Below are positions 1 to 7,009 of a stretch of 64,000 nt of DNA, piece by piece. Made by a program: the position numbers and the translations under genes. The notes beneath the pieces were generated by a model. That model was not told where the DNA came from, did no database searches, and saw nothing but the letters and a program-made list of their open reading frames with translations. Origin of the DNA: Mesotoga sp. BH458_6_3_2_1 (GTDB lineage: Bacteria > Thermotogota > Thermotogae > Petrotogales > Kosmotogaceae); the NCBI RefSeq assembly GCF_003664995.1, contig NZ_JFHL01000013.1, positions 1 through 64,000 of the forward strand, given 5' to 3'. Positions within the stretch are counted from its first letter, which is position 1, and the number at the start of each line of letters is the position of its first letter.

Positions 1-215
1 AGGGCTTCTTTCCTAATCCACTCTTTCGTCGAGAAGTTCCTCAGACTTTCAATAAGCCTATCTATCTGGCCGCTGTTCTGAAGATCATCTACCCTCCCCA
101 GATTAACCAGAACTTTCTGTCTAGTCTTATTCCCCACTCGTATATTCTCTACGAGCTGCAGGTAACTCCTGGTGGAACCGTCCTTGTTTTTGAAGTGCTT
201 CAGTCTAAGAAACAT
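1..215 (-). CDS. Transposase, N-terminal part (IS1634/IS4-like), cut by window edge
   Basis: The first 71 codons of a minus-strand gene run off the left edge. The translation begins MFLRLKHFKNKDGS and continues with YLQLVENIRVGNKTRQKVL, then LVNLGRVDDL. This opening (a Lys-rich start, a YLQLVE-type segment, then VNLGR) is typical of IS1634-type transposases of the IS4 superfamily. The catalytic DDE residues would lie outside the window. The ATG follows a good -10/-35 pair at 225-254. It is the only mobile-element gene seen here. Whether the element is intact cannot be judged, and no terminal inverted repeat was identified with confidence. Confidence 0.75.
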   Translation of the reverse strand, partial: MFLRLKHFKNKDGSTRSYLQLVENIRVGNKTRQKVLVNLGRVDDLQNSGQIDRLIESLRNFSTKEWIRKEA

Positions 216-224
216 GGCACCTAT

Positions 225-254
225 ATTATATCACTAAAACTAACGACAAGTCAA
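225..254 (-). promoter_or_regulatory. Promoter of the transposase gene
   Basis: On the minus strand TTGACT (249-254) is separated by 18 bases from TATAAT (225-230). The start codon at 213-215 follows about 10 bases after the -10 box, so the message would be nearly leaderless. Confidence 0.6.
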
Positions 255-451
255 GTAATAACAAAGTGACAAGCAAACCCACATGGCACCGCATTTCAAA
301 AACGATTCCAGTGTCTACCACGAACTTATGCACCTTTCACAACTTATTCCTACCATTTATTCACTTTTGCTGTCAAAGTTGAGTCATTGCGGATGACATG
401 TTCATAGTAGTTTCGTTGCCAAATAGATTTCCCGGGCGTGCCGCGAAGCTC

Positions 452-509
452 GTTCGCTCGAACCGTTGCGGTTGCTTTGAAGCTCTCACGGGCGAACAGC
501 CGTTCGCCC
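452..509. repeat. REP-like palindrome group
   Basis: Three perfect short palindromes follow each other: GTTCG-CT-CGAAC (452-463), AACCG-TTG-CGGTT (461-473, sharing bases with the first) and GGGCGAAC-AGCC-GTTCGCCC (490-509). The last is followed by CTAC and resembles the common bacterial intergenic repeat of the form GTAGGGGCGA..TCGCCCCTAC. No coding potential is evident. It is probably a REP/MITE-type repeat, but copy number cannot be judged from this window. Confidence 0.55.
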
Positions 510-630
510 CTACAAAAGAACTGCATAATCGTCTGGAATTATAATCTGGTACCAGTCTATCGTAAGTCCCTCACTGCATCTTCCCGAAACAAATGTGCCT
601 TTGCGCAAATCAATCCTATTCGGTTTTCAT

Positions 631-678
631 AACCCGGTTTTGATAACCCGTTCTTGCTAACCCGCATCTTATAACCCG
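631..678. repeat. Tandem repeat, 14-base period with AACCCG core
   Basis: The hexamer AACCCG occurs at 631, 645, 659 and 673, exactly 14 bases apart. The eight intervening bases are only loosely conserved: each core is preceded by AT or CT and the previous core is followed by a pyrimidine-rich stretch. A poorer fifth copy may lie 14 bases upstream (617-622). Confidence 0.7.
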
Positions 679-712
679 ATATTCACGTTTTTCTTGTCGG
701 AGGACGGAGAAC

Positions 713-918
713 CGTTGACGGTCAACGTGGTTTCATAAGCGTTCAGCGGCTCTTTCGCCGCGCAGCGGACATTGCGACCTGGCGTGGTCTTCGCCAGCCT
801 TGCGTCCTGACATGGTTCTGTCAGCATTGCGACCGCCGATGTTTTTCGGCGCATTGCGTTCAATGTTTTATTCCAGCATCTCCTCCTGCCGAGGCAACCT
901 TGCGTTTTCCAGATGCTG
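713..918. repeat. Array of unlike hairpins joined by a conserved 9-base linker
   Basis: A linker of consensus C(A/C)TTGCG(A/T)(C/T) occurs at 770-778, 798-806, 825-833, 852-860 and 898-906. Between the first four copies lie perfect hairpins of unrelated sequence: CTGGCG/CGCCAG (779-797), CTGACA/TGTCAG (807-824) and CGCCGA/TCGGCG (834-851). Upstream lie CGTTGAC-G-GTCAACG (713-727) and GCGGC/GCCGC (746-761). Downstream, CAGCATCT/AGATGCTG (874-918) encloses TGCC-GA-GGCA (887-896) and the last linker. The stems differ in sequence but each is perfectly paired, which suggests selection for pairing. The 27-28 base spacing keeps open frames alive by chance; I do not consider this stretch protein-coding. 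Confidence 0.7.
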
Positions 919-949
919 TCTCTCATGCATTACTTCACCAAATCGATCT

Positions 950-958
950 TGGTATAAT
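950..958 (+). promoter_or_regulatory. Extended -10 promoter of the alpha/beta hydrolase gene
   Basis: TGG-TATAAT is an extended -10 box with TATAAT at 953-958. A poor -35 candidate (TTACTT, 930-935) lies 17 bases upstream. It sits directly downstream of the hairpin array and 55 bases before the chosen start. Confidence 0.55.
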
Positions 959-1012
959 CTAGAATCGCGTTACTGTCTGGATTTATGCGACTTCTTCTGG
1001 GGAGGTGCGATC

Positions 1013-2203
1013 TTGAAATCGAAAGTGGGTTACTCAACTGTCTATGCTATTCTCGGAATTCTCTTGGGAGCTCTTGCTCTTCTTAACTATCTCTTCCCGC
1101 TAAATCACATGCCCTCTCCAGACGGACCTCACAGCGTGGGGTTTCGTTCTTTCGAAGTGACGAATCCTGAACCGATAGGAGTTTCTGGAATCGATTACTC
1201 TGATTCCGCGAAGATACGTCTGGATATTTGGTATCCTGCAGATGGGGTTTCCGGTTATGAAAGAAAGGGTTGGATAAACAATGATCCGATTATCTTTGAA
1301 GGGTTCGAGGTTATGACCGGTTATCCAAAGGCTTTATTCGAACATCTATACAAAGTACGAACCAACTCATTCATAGGTGCACCGCCACTTATGGATTCGT
1401 CTAGTTGGCCTATTGTTATATTGCTTCTCGGTTGGTCGTCAATAAGTGAATTACATACCTCTCTGGCCGAGTCTTTGGCTAGCAGCGGATATCTTGTCGT
1501 AGGAATAGAGCATCCGGGCGCCTGTGCAGTAGTGACCTTTTCGGACGGTAGCGTCTATTATTTTTTGGGAAACGATCTTCTCGACGGATTGCTTGAAGGC
1601 ACTAGAGAGAATAAACTCAGGCTTCTGTCAGAGTATCTTTCTCGTGACATAGACTACGTAATTGAGTTTCTAAAAGAGATGAATGAAGATCCTCATTCAG
1701 ATTTCTTTGAAAGGTTGAATATGGAAGACATTGGTCTCTACGGCCATTCCGGAGGCGGGTGCGTCGCCATACGGTATTCGCTTTCAAACGAAGGAGTTCC
1801 GATGGTCTTGGCCGATCCTACCCTTGAGGGTTTCACCATTGAGGAACTGGGTTCAGGGCTTTCAAATCCAGTATTGCTGATGACTTCAAGCGAATGGGAA
1901 TCTGGCGTCAATGGCGGATTTCTTTCAAAGATTTCGGAAGCCTCGGCAAAACAGAACTATTACTTGAGTATAAGTGACATGAGACATGTAGACTTCGCAA
2001 TGGTCAGAAATCTCTCACCACTAACTTACTTCTTTGGCGAGACAGGAAAGTTCATGAACAACAAAGATGCGATGAATCGTCTTGACAGCGCGGTGAAGTT
2101 CTTCTTTGATAGTATTTTTTTCGGCAGAAGCGTTGAGGAACTTTTCAAGCTCTCGGATTCCGTGCCCGAATTCTCTTTAGATAAGATTAGTCTCTTCCAG
2201 TGA
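1013..2203 (+). CDS. Alpha/beta hydrolase, PAF-acetylhydrolase/dienelactone-hydrolase type
   Basis: A 396-residue predicted serine hydrolase. The TTG at 1013 is chosen because GGAGGTG stands at 1001-1007; the open frame extends further upstream, but that part lies over hairpin repeats and the promoter. An N-terminal hydrophobic segment (about residues 8-26) suggests a membrane anchor or signal. The nucleophile elbow is G-H-S-G-G-G with Ser246; Asp268 (ADPT) and His325 (MRHVDF) fit the Asp and His of a triad. This layout matches the platelet-activating-factor acetylhydrolase group, but the natural substrate cannot be named. The 3' end overlaps the convergent ispD by 17 bases. Confidence 0.8.
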   Translation: MKSKVGYSTVYAILGILLGALALLNYLFPLNHMPSPDGPHSVGFRSFEVTNPEPIGVSGIDYSDSAKIRLDIWYPADGVSGYERKGWINNDPIIFEGFEVMTGYPKALFEHLYKVRTNSFIGAPPLMDSSSWPIVILLLGWSSISELHTSLAESLASSGYLVVGIEHPGACAVVTFSDGSVYYFLGNDLLDGLLEGTRENKLRLLSEYLSRDIDYVIEFLKEMNEDPHSDFFERLNMEDIGLYGHSGGGCVAIRYSLSNEGVPMVLADPTLEGFTIEELGSGLSNPVLLMTSSEWESGVNGGFLSKISEASAKQNYYLSISDMRHVDFAMVRNLSPLTYFFGETGKFMNNKDAMNRLDSAVKFFFDSIFFGRSVEELFKLSDSVPEFSLDKISLFQ

Positions 2204-2891
2204 AGTTTGCTTCTCTTTCGATCATTAGTTCGGCCATCTCGAAATCGAGAGGCGTAGTTATCTTTGGGTTTGGAACGATCGAGTCAACAGTAAGCACTCT
2301 GCCACCAAACCCTACGAACAGCTGTGCATCATCAGTTGAGATATGAATTCCGTCTGTGACCGCTTTTCTGTGCGCCTGCAGGATTTCTTGAAACTTGAAG
2401 GTCTGTGGGGTCTCTGCCCGTCTAAGATTACTTCTATTTGGAACGTCGACCACCACTTCATCTTCCACCAGATATACCGTATCTGCTGTTTTTTCAGTTA
2501 CAACTACTCCCGTTCCAGGAGTGACAAGCCTAAGAATCTCCGGAATCTGCTTTTTCGAAAAGAAAGGTCTTGCTGCATCGTGAATCATCACTATATCTGG
2601 TTTGATTGTTTCGCAGAACAAAAGCCCGTTTTGAACGGACTCTTGCCTTGTCTCTCCTCCAGATACGACACTTACTGAGTCCATTCCTCTTTTCTCGAGA
2701 ATCTTCCTCGCCTGACCTAACCAGTCTTTGTGAACGACCAATACAATGAAATCAACAAAAGCAGATCCGTGAAATACTTCCACGGATCTGACGAATATCT
2801 CTTTTCCTGAAAGAGGCATAAACTGTTTTGGAAGAGAGGAATGCATTCTCAGCCCCAAACCGCCAGCTACTATTAGTGCCCCTGTTTTCAT
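2187..2891 (-). CDS. ispD: 2-C-methyl-D-erythritol 4-phosphate cytidylyltransferase IspD
   Basis: Transfers CMP from CTP to MEP, the third step of the non-mevalonate isoprenoid pathway in the cytosol. The 234-residue length is normal. The nucleotide-binding loop AGGLGLRM (residues 9-16) followed by PKQ (21-23) is typical of the family, as are GGETR (78-82) and HDAARP (104-109). It is the last gene of a five-gene minus-strand cluster and its ATG overlaps the upstream DUF1015 gene by four bases (ATGA), implying translational coupling. Isoprenoid precursors made here would feed undecaprenyl phosphate, the lipid carrier used by MraY and MurG at the other end of the window. Confidence 0.95.
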   Translation of the reverse strand: MKTGALIVAGGLGLRMHSSLPKQFMPLSGKEIFVRSVEVFHGSAFVDFIVLVVHKDWLGQARKILEKRGMDSVSVVSGGETRQESVQNGLLFCETIKPDIVMIHDAARPFFSKKQIPEILRLVTPGTGVVVTEKTADTVYLVEDEVVVDVPNRSNLRRAETPQTFKFQEILQAHRKAVTDGIHISTDDAQLFVGFGGRVLTVDSIVPNPKITTPLDFEMAELMIEREANFTGRD

Positions 2892-4129
2892 CTAAGTAAA
2901 TGAACCACAAGTCCACTGCGCAGTTTTGGCTCGAACCAGGTCGATTTCGGAGGCATTATCCTTCCCTGATCGGCGACGGCCAAAAGTTCCTCCATCGAAG
3001 TAGGGAACATCGAAAACGCAACTGCCCAGCCATTTGCTATTCTGTTTTCAAGAGCACTCAGACCCCTAATCCCGCCGACGAAATCGATCCTCGAATCCTT
3101 TCTGGGATTATCGATCCCAAGAAGAGGACTTAGAAGGTTCTTCTGAAGTATATCGACGTCCAGGCTTGAAACGGGGTCCTTCGCGTCAAACGTGCCTTCT
3201 CTTGCGGTGAGTCGGTACCACTTTCCCAAAAGGCACATTCCAAAGTCGTGTCTCTTCAGAGGTTTAAAAGGACTCTCCGGAGCATCTTCAACTTCAAAGG
3301 CAAATTCGACTCTCTCTAAGAACTCCGACTCGGACAGACCATTCAGATCCTGAACTACCCTGTTGTAGTCCATTATCTCAAGATGAGAATGGGGAAATGC
3401 TACTGCCATGAAGAAGTTGTACTCTTCATCTCCAGTATGCTCCAGGTTGGATTCCTTCAGTAAATCCCTCACTCTGGAAGAAGATGCTGCACGATGATGT
3501 CCATCGGCAATATACATGCACTCGATTTCTTCAAATGCGCTCCTCAGCTTCGCCACCTTTTCCTCTTCCCTGACGGCATACAGCCTATGTTCAACATCGT
3601 TTTCATCGATGACTCGCATTGAGAGAGGCAATTGCTTGCAGTACTCCTGCAAGAGATAATCAAGCTTTTCATCTGCTCTAAATGTGAGGAAGACCATTCC
3701 CGTATTTGCGTTGACAGTCTTTATATGATTCACCCTATCTTCTTCTTTGTCCTGTCTTGTGAGTTCATGCTTCTTGATGAGATCTTTCTGATACTCTTCC
3801 ACACTAGCTCCGCCGACTACTCCAATCTGTACATGATCTTTCATCTTTTGCCAGTAAACGTAATAAATCGGTTCCTCCTCCTGTACGAGGATTCCATCAT
3901 TCAGCATTCTTTCGAAGTTCTCTTTAGCCTTCAAATATACCGACTCGGCATAATGATCTGATTCCATTGGAAGATCAATCTCGGCTCTGATGACATGCAT
4001 GAAGCTCTCAGGGCTTCTCCCAATCTCTCTGGCTTCTTCAAACGATATCACATCATAAGGTGGGCAGTTGACCTTTTGCTCCATTCCATCAGCAGGTCTC
4101 ACCGCCCTAAAAGGTCTGAAATCAGACAA
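2888..4129 (-). CDS. DUF1015 family protein
   Basis: A 413-residue soluble protein of the DUF1015 family, whose function I do not know. The opening FRPFRAVRP and NCPPYDVIS, a central ADGHHRAASS segment (around residues 208-217), and the ending MPPKSTWFEPKLRSGLVVHLL are the conserved blocks of this family. The family is broadly distributed and sometimes described as a possible kinase or HPr-kinase-like protein, which I cannot confirm. It starts with TTG (4127-4129) behind GAGGAGGG, four bases after the ybeY stop, and overlaps ispD by four bases. Its placement between ybeY and ispD suggests a housekeeping gene co-expressed with RNA-maturation functions. Confidence 0.85.
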   Translation of the reverse strand: MSDFRPFRAVRPADGMEQKVNCPPYDVISFEEAREIGRSPESFMHVIRAEIDLPMESDHYAESVYLKAKENFERMLNDGILVQEEEPIYYVYWQKMKDHVQIGVVGGASVEEYQKDLIKKHELTRQDKEEDRVNHIKTVNANTGMVFLTFRADEKLDYLLQEYCKQLPLSMRVIDENDVEHRLYAVREEEKVAKLRSAFEEIECMYIADGHHRAASSSRVRDLLKESNLEHTGDEEYNFFMAVAFPHSHLEIMDYNRVVQDLNGLSESEFLERVEFAFEVEDAPESPFKPLKRHDFGMCLLGKWYRLTAREGTFDAKDPVSSLDVDILQKNLLSPLLGIDNPRKDSRIDFVGGIRGLSALENRIANGWAVAFSMFPTSMEELLAVADQGRIMPPKSTWFEPKLRSGLVVHLLR

Positions 4130-4132
4130 ACT

Positions 4133-4561
4133 CTATCCCTCCTCAACAAATCGCGTATAGTAATCTCTCTGGAGATCAAATATCTCTTCTCCTTCATCAT
4201 CATATCCATGGTGAGTATAACCTATAACATGCAGCACGCCGTGTATCAAGATATAGTAGAGTTCTTCTTCAAAGGAGTTATCAAACTCGGCAGCCTGCTC
4301 TGAGATTCTGTCGAGCGAAATTACTATATCACCGATCGTCTCTTCCTCCAAACCGTACTGAAAAGAAAGAACGTCTGTAGGTTCATTTTTGTGCCTGAAT
4401 TCCTTGTTTATTCTTTCAATTTCGGAATCATCTGTAAGCAGAATGTTCAATGTTCCAATATCTCTGTCTCCAAGCTCTGCGCTGATAACCTTATCCACGA
4501 TGCTAGTTATTTTGCTCTCTTCTATCTTCTTCAGTGTTTTGTTTTGGATCAGAATCTCCAC
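4133..4561 (-). CDS. ybeY: Endoribonuclease YbeY
   Basis: A 142-residue single-strand-specific RNase that matures the 16S rRNA 3' end and takes part in ribosome quality control. The zinc site is visible as HGVLHVIGYTHH, with His107, His111 and His117 in the family pattern H-x3-H-x5-H. The GTG start (4559-4561) lies inside the 3' end of the upstream HD-hydrolase gene, a 59-base overlap, and follows AAGGTGGTG. A phoH neighbour is the common genomic context of ybeY in bacteria, and here the two flank the HD phosphohydrolase. Confidence 0.95.
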   Translation of the reverse strand: MEILIQNKTLKKIEESKITSIVDKVISAELGDRDIGTLNILLTDDSEIERINKEFRHKNEPTDVLSFQYGLEEETIGDIVISLDRISEQAAEFDNSFEEELYYILIHGVLHVIGYTHHGYDDEGEEIFDLQRDYYTRFVEEG

Positions 4562-5996
4562 TGATCGACACCACCTTTTCAGTAGCCTCTTTCGGATACT
4601 CGATTCTCTGTTGATTCATGCTCATCAAAACTCTCGTGAAGGCTTCAATAATCTTTTCCAGATCATCCAGATCAAGACCACTCTGGTCAAGTTGTCTTTC
4701 ATTGTAGATACCGTTGACAACCTCTTCAACAAGCTCCTGGGTTTTTGCGGGAGTGGGCTTCTTTATGCTCTTGAACGCCGCCTCGACCGAATCGGCCAGC
4801 ATGATTATTCCAGACTCCTTAAACTGGGGCTTTGGCCCCGGGTACCTAAAATCATCGCTCCGCTCTTCTTGACCCAATGTCTTTGCCTTGTGAAAGAAGA
4901 ATTTCTTTATTCTTGTCCCGTGATGTTCTTTGATAACGTCCTCCAGAAGAAGCGGAAGCCTGTACTTTCTAGCCTGCTCAATGCCTTGTTTTACGTGTTC
5001 ATTTATCACAAGATTCGACATTGAAGGGGTAATATTATCGTGTGGATTCGTTCCTTCTTGCTGGTTTTCAGTAAAATACTGCGGTCGCTTCGATTTACCT
5101 ATGTCGTGAAAATACGAAGCAACTCTCGCTAGTATGGAGTTCGCTCCGATTCTCTCTGCAGCGGCCTCCGAAAGGTTAGCAAGTGATATACTGTGATAAT
5201 AGGTTCCAGGTGCGTATATCGATAAATTCTTCAGCAGTGGGTGAGAGAGATTCCCCAATTCTATGAGACCCGTGTTGGAGTAGATTCTGCTTGCGTATTC
5301 CAGATAGGGGACTATTCCAATAACGATTACCGAAGAGAGAATCGGATTGGCGAAAGCAATCAGCAGATCCACAGCATGTATAGGCTCTCCTTGGAGTATT
5401 ATTCTGATTGCGTTAATCGCTAGGAATATCAAACTAACTTCAAATCCAGCTCTGGCAATTTCGATTCTTCTCTCTATTGCCCTTGTTGTAAGCGCTGTCG
5501 CCAGCACTACTACTGACAACAAGATGAAAGTCTCAAGTGAGTTATCGAGATTGGCAGATGCAAGGAACGACATAAACAGCCCGCTGCCAATTCCTTCCTG
5601 ATAACCTATCAGTACGGTCACCATTGACACACTTAGAAATATAGGAGTCATCTCCGGCAATAATGCCTCATCTGCAAGTGAGGGCACGAAGGAGTTTACA
5701 AAAACCCCAAAAGCGACCACCGAAAAGAATGTTATCCTGTATGCCCTGTGAAGATTGAAGTACCTGTTACTCCTCACTGACCTTTCGGCAAAAATATACC
5801 AGAGGATCGCCGAGCCCACAAAATAGAGGAAGGGTTTTGAGGGAAGCGTAAGAAATGGCAACCGGTTCAACAGCGCAAGAAACACGGGAAAGACAACGAA
5901 ATTGGTGAGATCTTTGACATTCAGTAGTCTCTCTAGAGGGAACTGGACTTTGGGGATATCGCTATTCCTCGACCTTTTCTTCTCGTTCATACTCAT
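4503..5996 (-). CDS. 7TM-HD phosphohydrolase (PgpH/YqfF-like), short form
   Basis: A 497-residue membrane protein. About seven hydrophobic segments fill roughly residues 30-240. They are followed by a cytosolic HD domain with YYHSISLANLSE and FHDIGKSKRPQYF carrying the metal-binding His-Asp pair. In PgpH this type of domain hydrolyses cyclic di-AMP to pApA, so a c-di-AMP phosphodiesterase role is likely. The well-known homologues are about 700 residues long with a large N-terminal extracytoplasmic sensor domain, which is missing here. The C-terminal tail is charged and low in complexity. The gene overlaps phoH by 35 bases and ybeY by 59 bases; the three-gene order phoH-pgpH-ybeY recurs in Gram-positive bacteria. 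Confidence 0.88.
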   Translation of the reverse strand: MSMNEKKRSRNSDIPKVQFPLERLLNVKDLTNFVVFPVFLALLNRLPFLTLPSKPFLYFVGSAILWYIFAERSVRSNRYFNLHRAYRITFFSVVAFGVFVNSFVPSLADEALLPEMTPIFLSVSMVTVLIGYQEGIGSGLFMSFLASANLDNSLETFILLSVVVLATALTTRAIERRIEIARAGFEVSLIFLAINAIRIILQGEPIHAVDLLIAFANPILSSVIVIGIVPYLEYASRIYSNTGLIELGNLSHPLLKNLSIYAPGTYYHSISLANLSEAAAERIGANSILARVASYFHDIGKSKRPQYFTENQQEGTNPHDNITPSMSNLVINEHVKQGIEQARKYRLPLLLEDVIKEHHGTRIKKFFFHKAKTLGQEERSDDFRYPGPKPQFKESGIIMLADSVEAAFKSIKKPTPAKTQELVEEVVNGIYNERQLDQSGLDLDDLEKIIEAFTRVLMSMNQQRIEYPKEATEKVVSISGDSDPKQNTEEDRREQNN

Positions 5997-6939
5997 CGTA
6001 AGCCTTTATAATGTCTTTCACAAGGGGATTTCTCACTACATCCTGTTCTGTCAAGTAGGAAAACCCTACTGTAGAGATCGATCCCAAAACTTTCTGCACA
6101 ACAACTAGACCCGATCCCGAATCCCTGGGAAGGTCAATTTGAGTTATGTCCCCTGTAACAACCACCCTTGATCCAAAGCCTATCCTGGTAAGAAACATCT
6201 TCATTTGCTGATAAGTCGAATTTTGAGCCTCGTCAAGGATTATAAAAGAATTGTTTAGGGTCCTTCCCCTCATATATGCAAGAGGAACTACTTCGATTAT
6301 CGAGCTCTCTCTGTAGTAAGCGAGTTTCTCTGCAGGAATCATCTCCATAAGTGCATCGTAGAGAGGCCTTAAATAGGGGTCAACTTTGTCGAGAAGGGTC
6401 CCGGGAAGATAACCCAGCTTCTCACCAGCTTCAACGGCGGGTCGAGTCAGAATTATCCTCTGAACCTTGCCTGATTTCAGAAAATCAACCGCCATTGCCA
6501 CAGCCAAATAAGTCTTTCCAGTTCCGGCGGGACCGATAGAGAAGACTAGTTCCTTCTCCTTCATAATTTCCATATAATTCTTCTGCCCGATTGTTTTGGG
6601 CCTTATTCTATTAGAGAGTAAAGCTGTCTCCTTTACTTCGTTGTAAACCCCCTTGAAACTCTCTCCATCTTCGTCGTGCTGCAGGTGTTGATCAACAATA
6701 TACTCGAACTCCCTCCACTCTACAAGATGGCCGTCTCTGTTCATTTGAACTAGTTCATCTACAATCTTTCCGGCTATGTCAATTCCAGTACCGTCTTCGC
6801 CTTTTATCCAGATCTCATCACCTATAATAGAAATCCTTACATCAAGTTTTTTTTGAATGAACTTTGCTTTTCGATCGTACTCTCCGAAAAGCTCGGCGAC
6901 TTCAACCCCCATGGGAAGACTGAGCTTTCGTACCGCCAA
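5962..6939 (-). CDS. phoH: PhoH family ATPase
   Basis: A 325-residue cytosolic P-loop ATPase of the PhoH/PhoL type, related to the helicase fold and often linked to RNA metabolism. The Walker A motif GPAGTGKT is at 136-143 and Walker B ILDEAQN around 234-240. The start is TTG (6937-6939), supported by AGGAGGTG at 6945-6952. It is the first gene of the cluster running to ispD. The stop codon lies inside the following HD-hydrolase gene. The biochemical role of PhoH proteins remains uncertain; an RNA-handling function alongside YbeY is an inference from context. Confidence 0.92.
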   Translation of the reverse strand: MAVRKLSLPMGVEVAELFGEYDRKAKFIQKKLDVRISIIGDEIWIKGEDGTGIDIAGKIVDELVQMNRDGHLVEWREFEYIVDQHLQHDEDGESFKGVYNEVKETALLSNRIRPKTIGQKNYMEIMKEKELVFSIGPAGTGKTYLAVAMAVDFLKSGKVQRIILTRPAVEAGEKLGYLPGTLLDKVDPYLRPLYDALMEMIPAEKLAYYRESSIIEVVPLAYMRGRTLNNSFIILDEAQNSTYQQMKMFLTRIGFGSRVVVTGDITQIDLPRDSGSGLVVVQKVLGSISTVGFSYLTEQDVVRNPLVKDIIKAYDEYEREEKVEE

Positions 6940-6961
6940 AAGAACACCTCCTACTCCAGAG

Positions 6962-6967
6962 ATTATA
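6962..6967 (-). promoter_or_regulatory. -10 box of the phoH-ispD cluster
   Basis: TATAAT on the minus strand lies about 23 bases before the phoH start codon. I found no convincing -35 hexamer at 16-18 bases, so this promoter is tentative. Confidence 0.4.
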
Positions 6968-7009
6968 CATTAATATTCCGAGATAAGGAGGAATTCACGG
7001 ATCGGTAAC

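Noticed and set aside
438-632. Plus-strand open frame of 64 codons
   Set aside because: It covers the REP-like palindromes and the approach to the tandem repeat, with no ribosome site or recognisable sequence.
770-906. CRISPR array
   Set aside because: Constant segments are only nine bases, variable segments are palindromes of 18-19 bases, and no cas gene is present.
669-926. Minus-strand open frame of 85 codons
   Set aside because: It lies over the hairpin-linker array; the 27-base repeat period keeps a frame open, and composition is unlike a protein.
800-1012. N-terminal extension of the alpha/beta hydrolase
   Set aside because: It would run through hairpins and the -10 box; TTG 1013 has a strong GGAGGTG.
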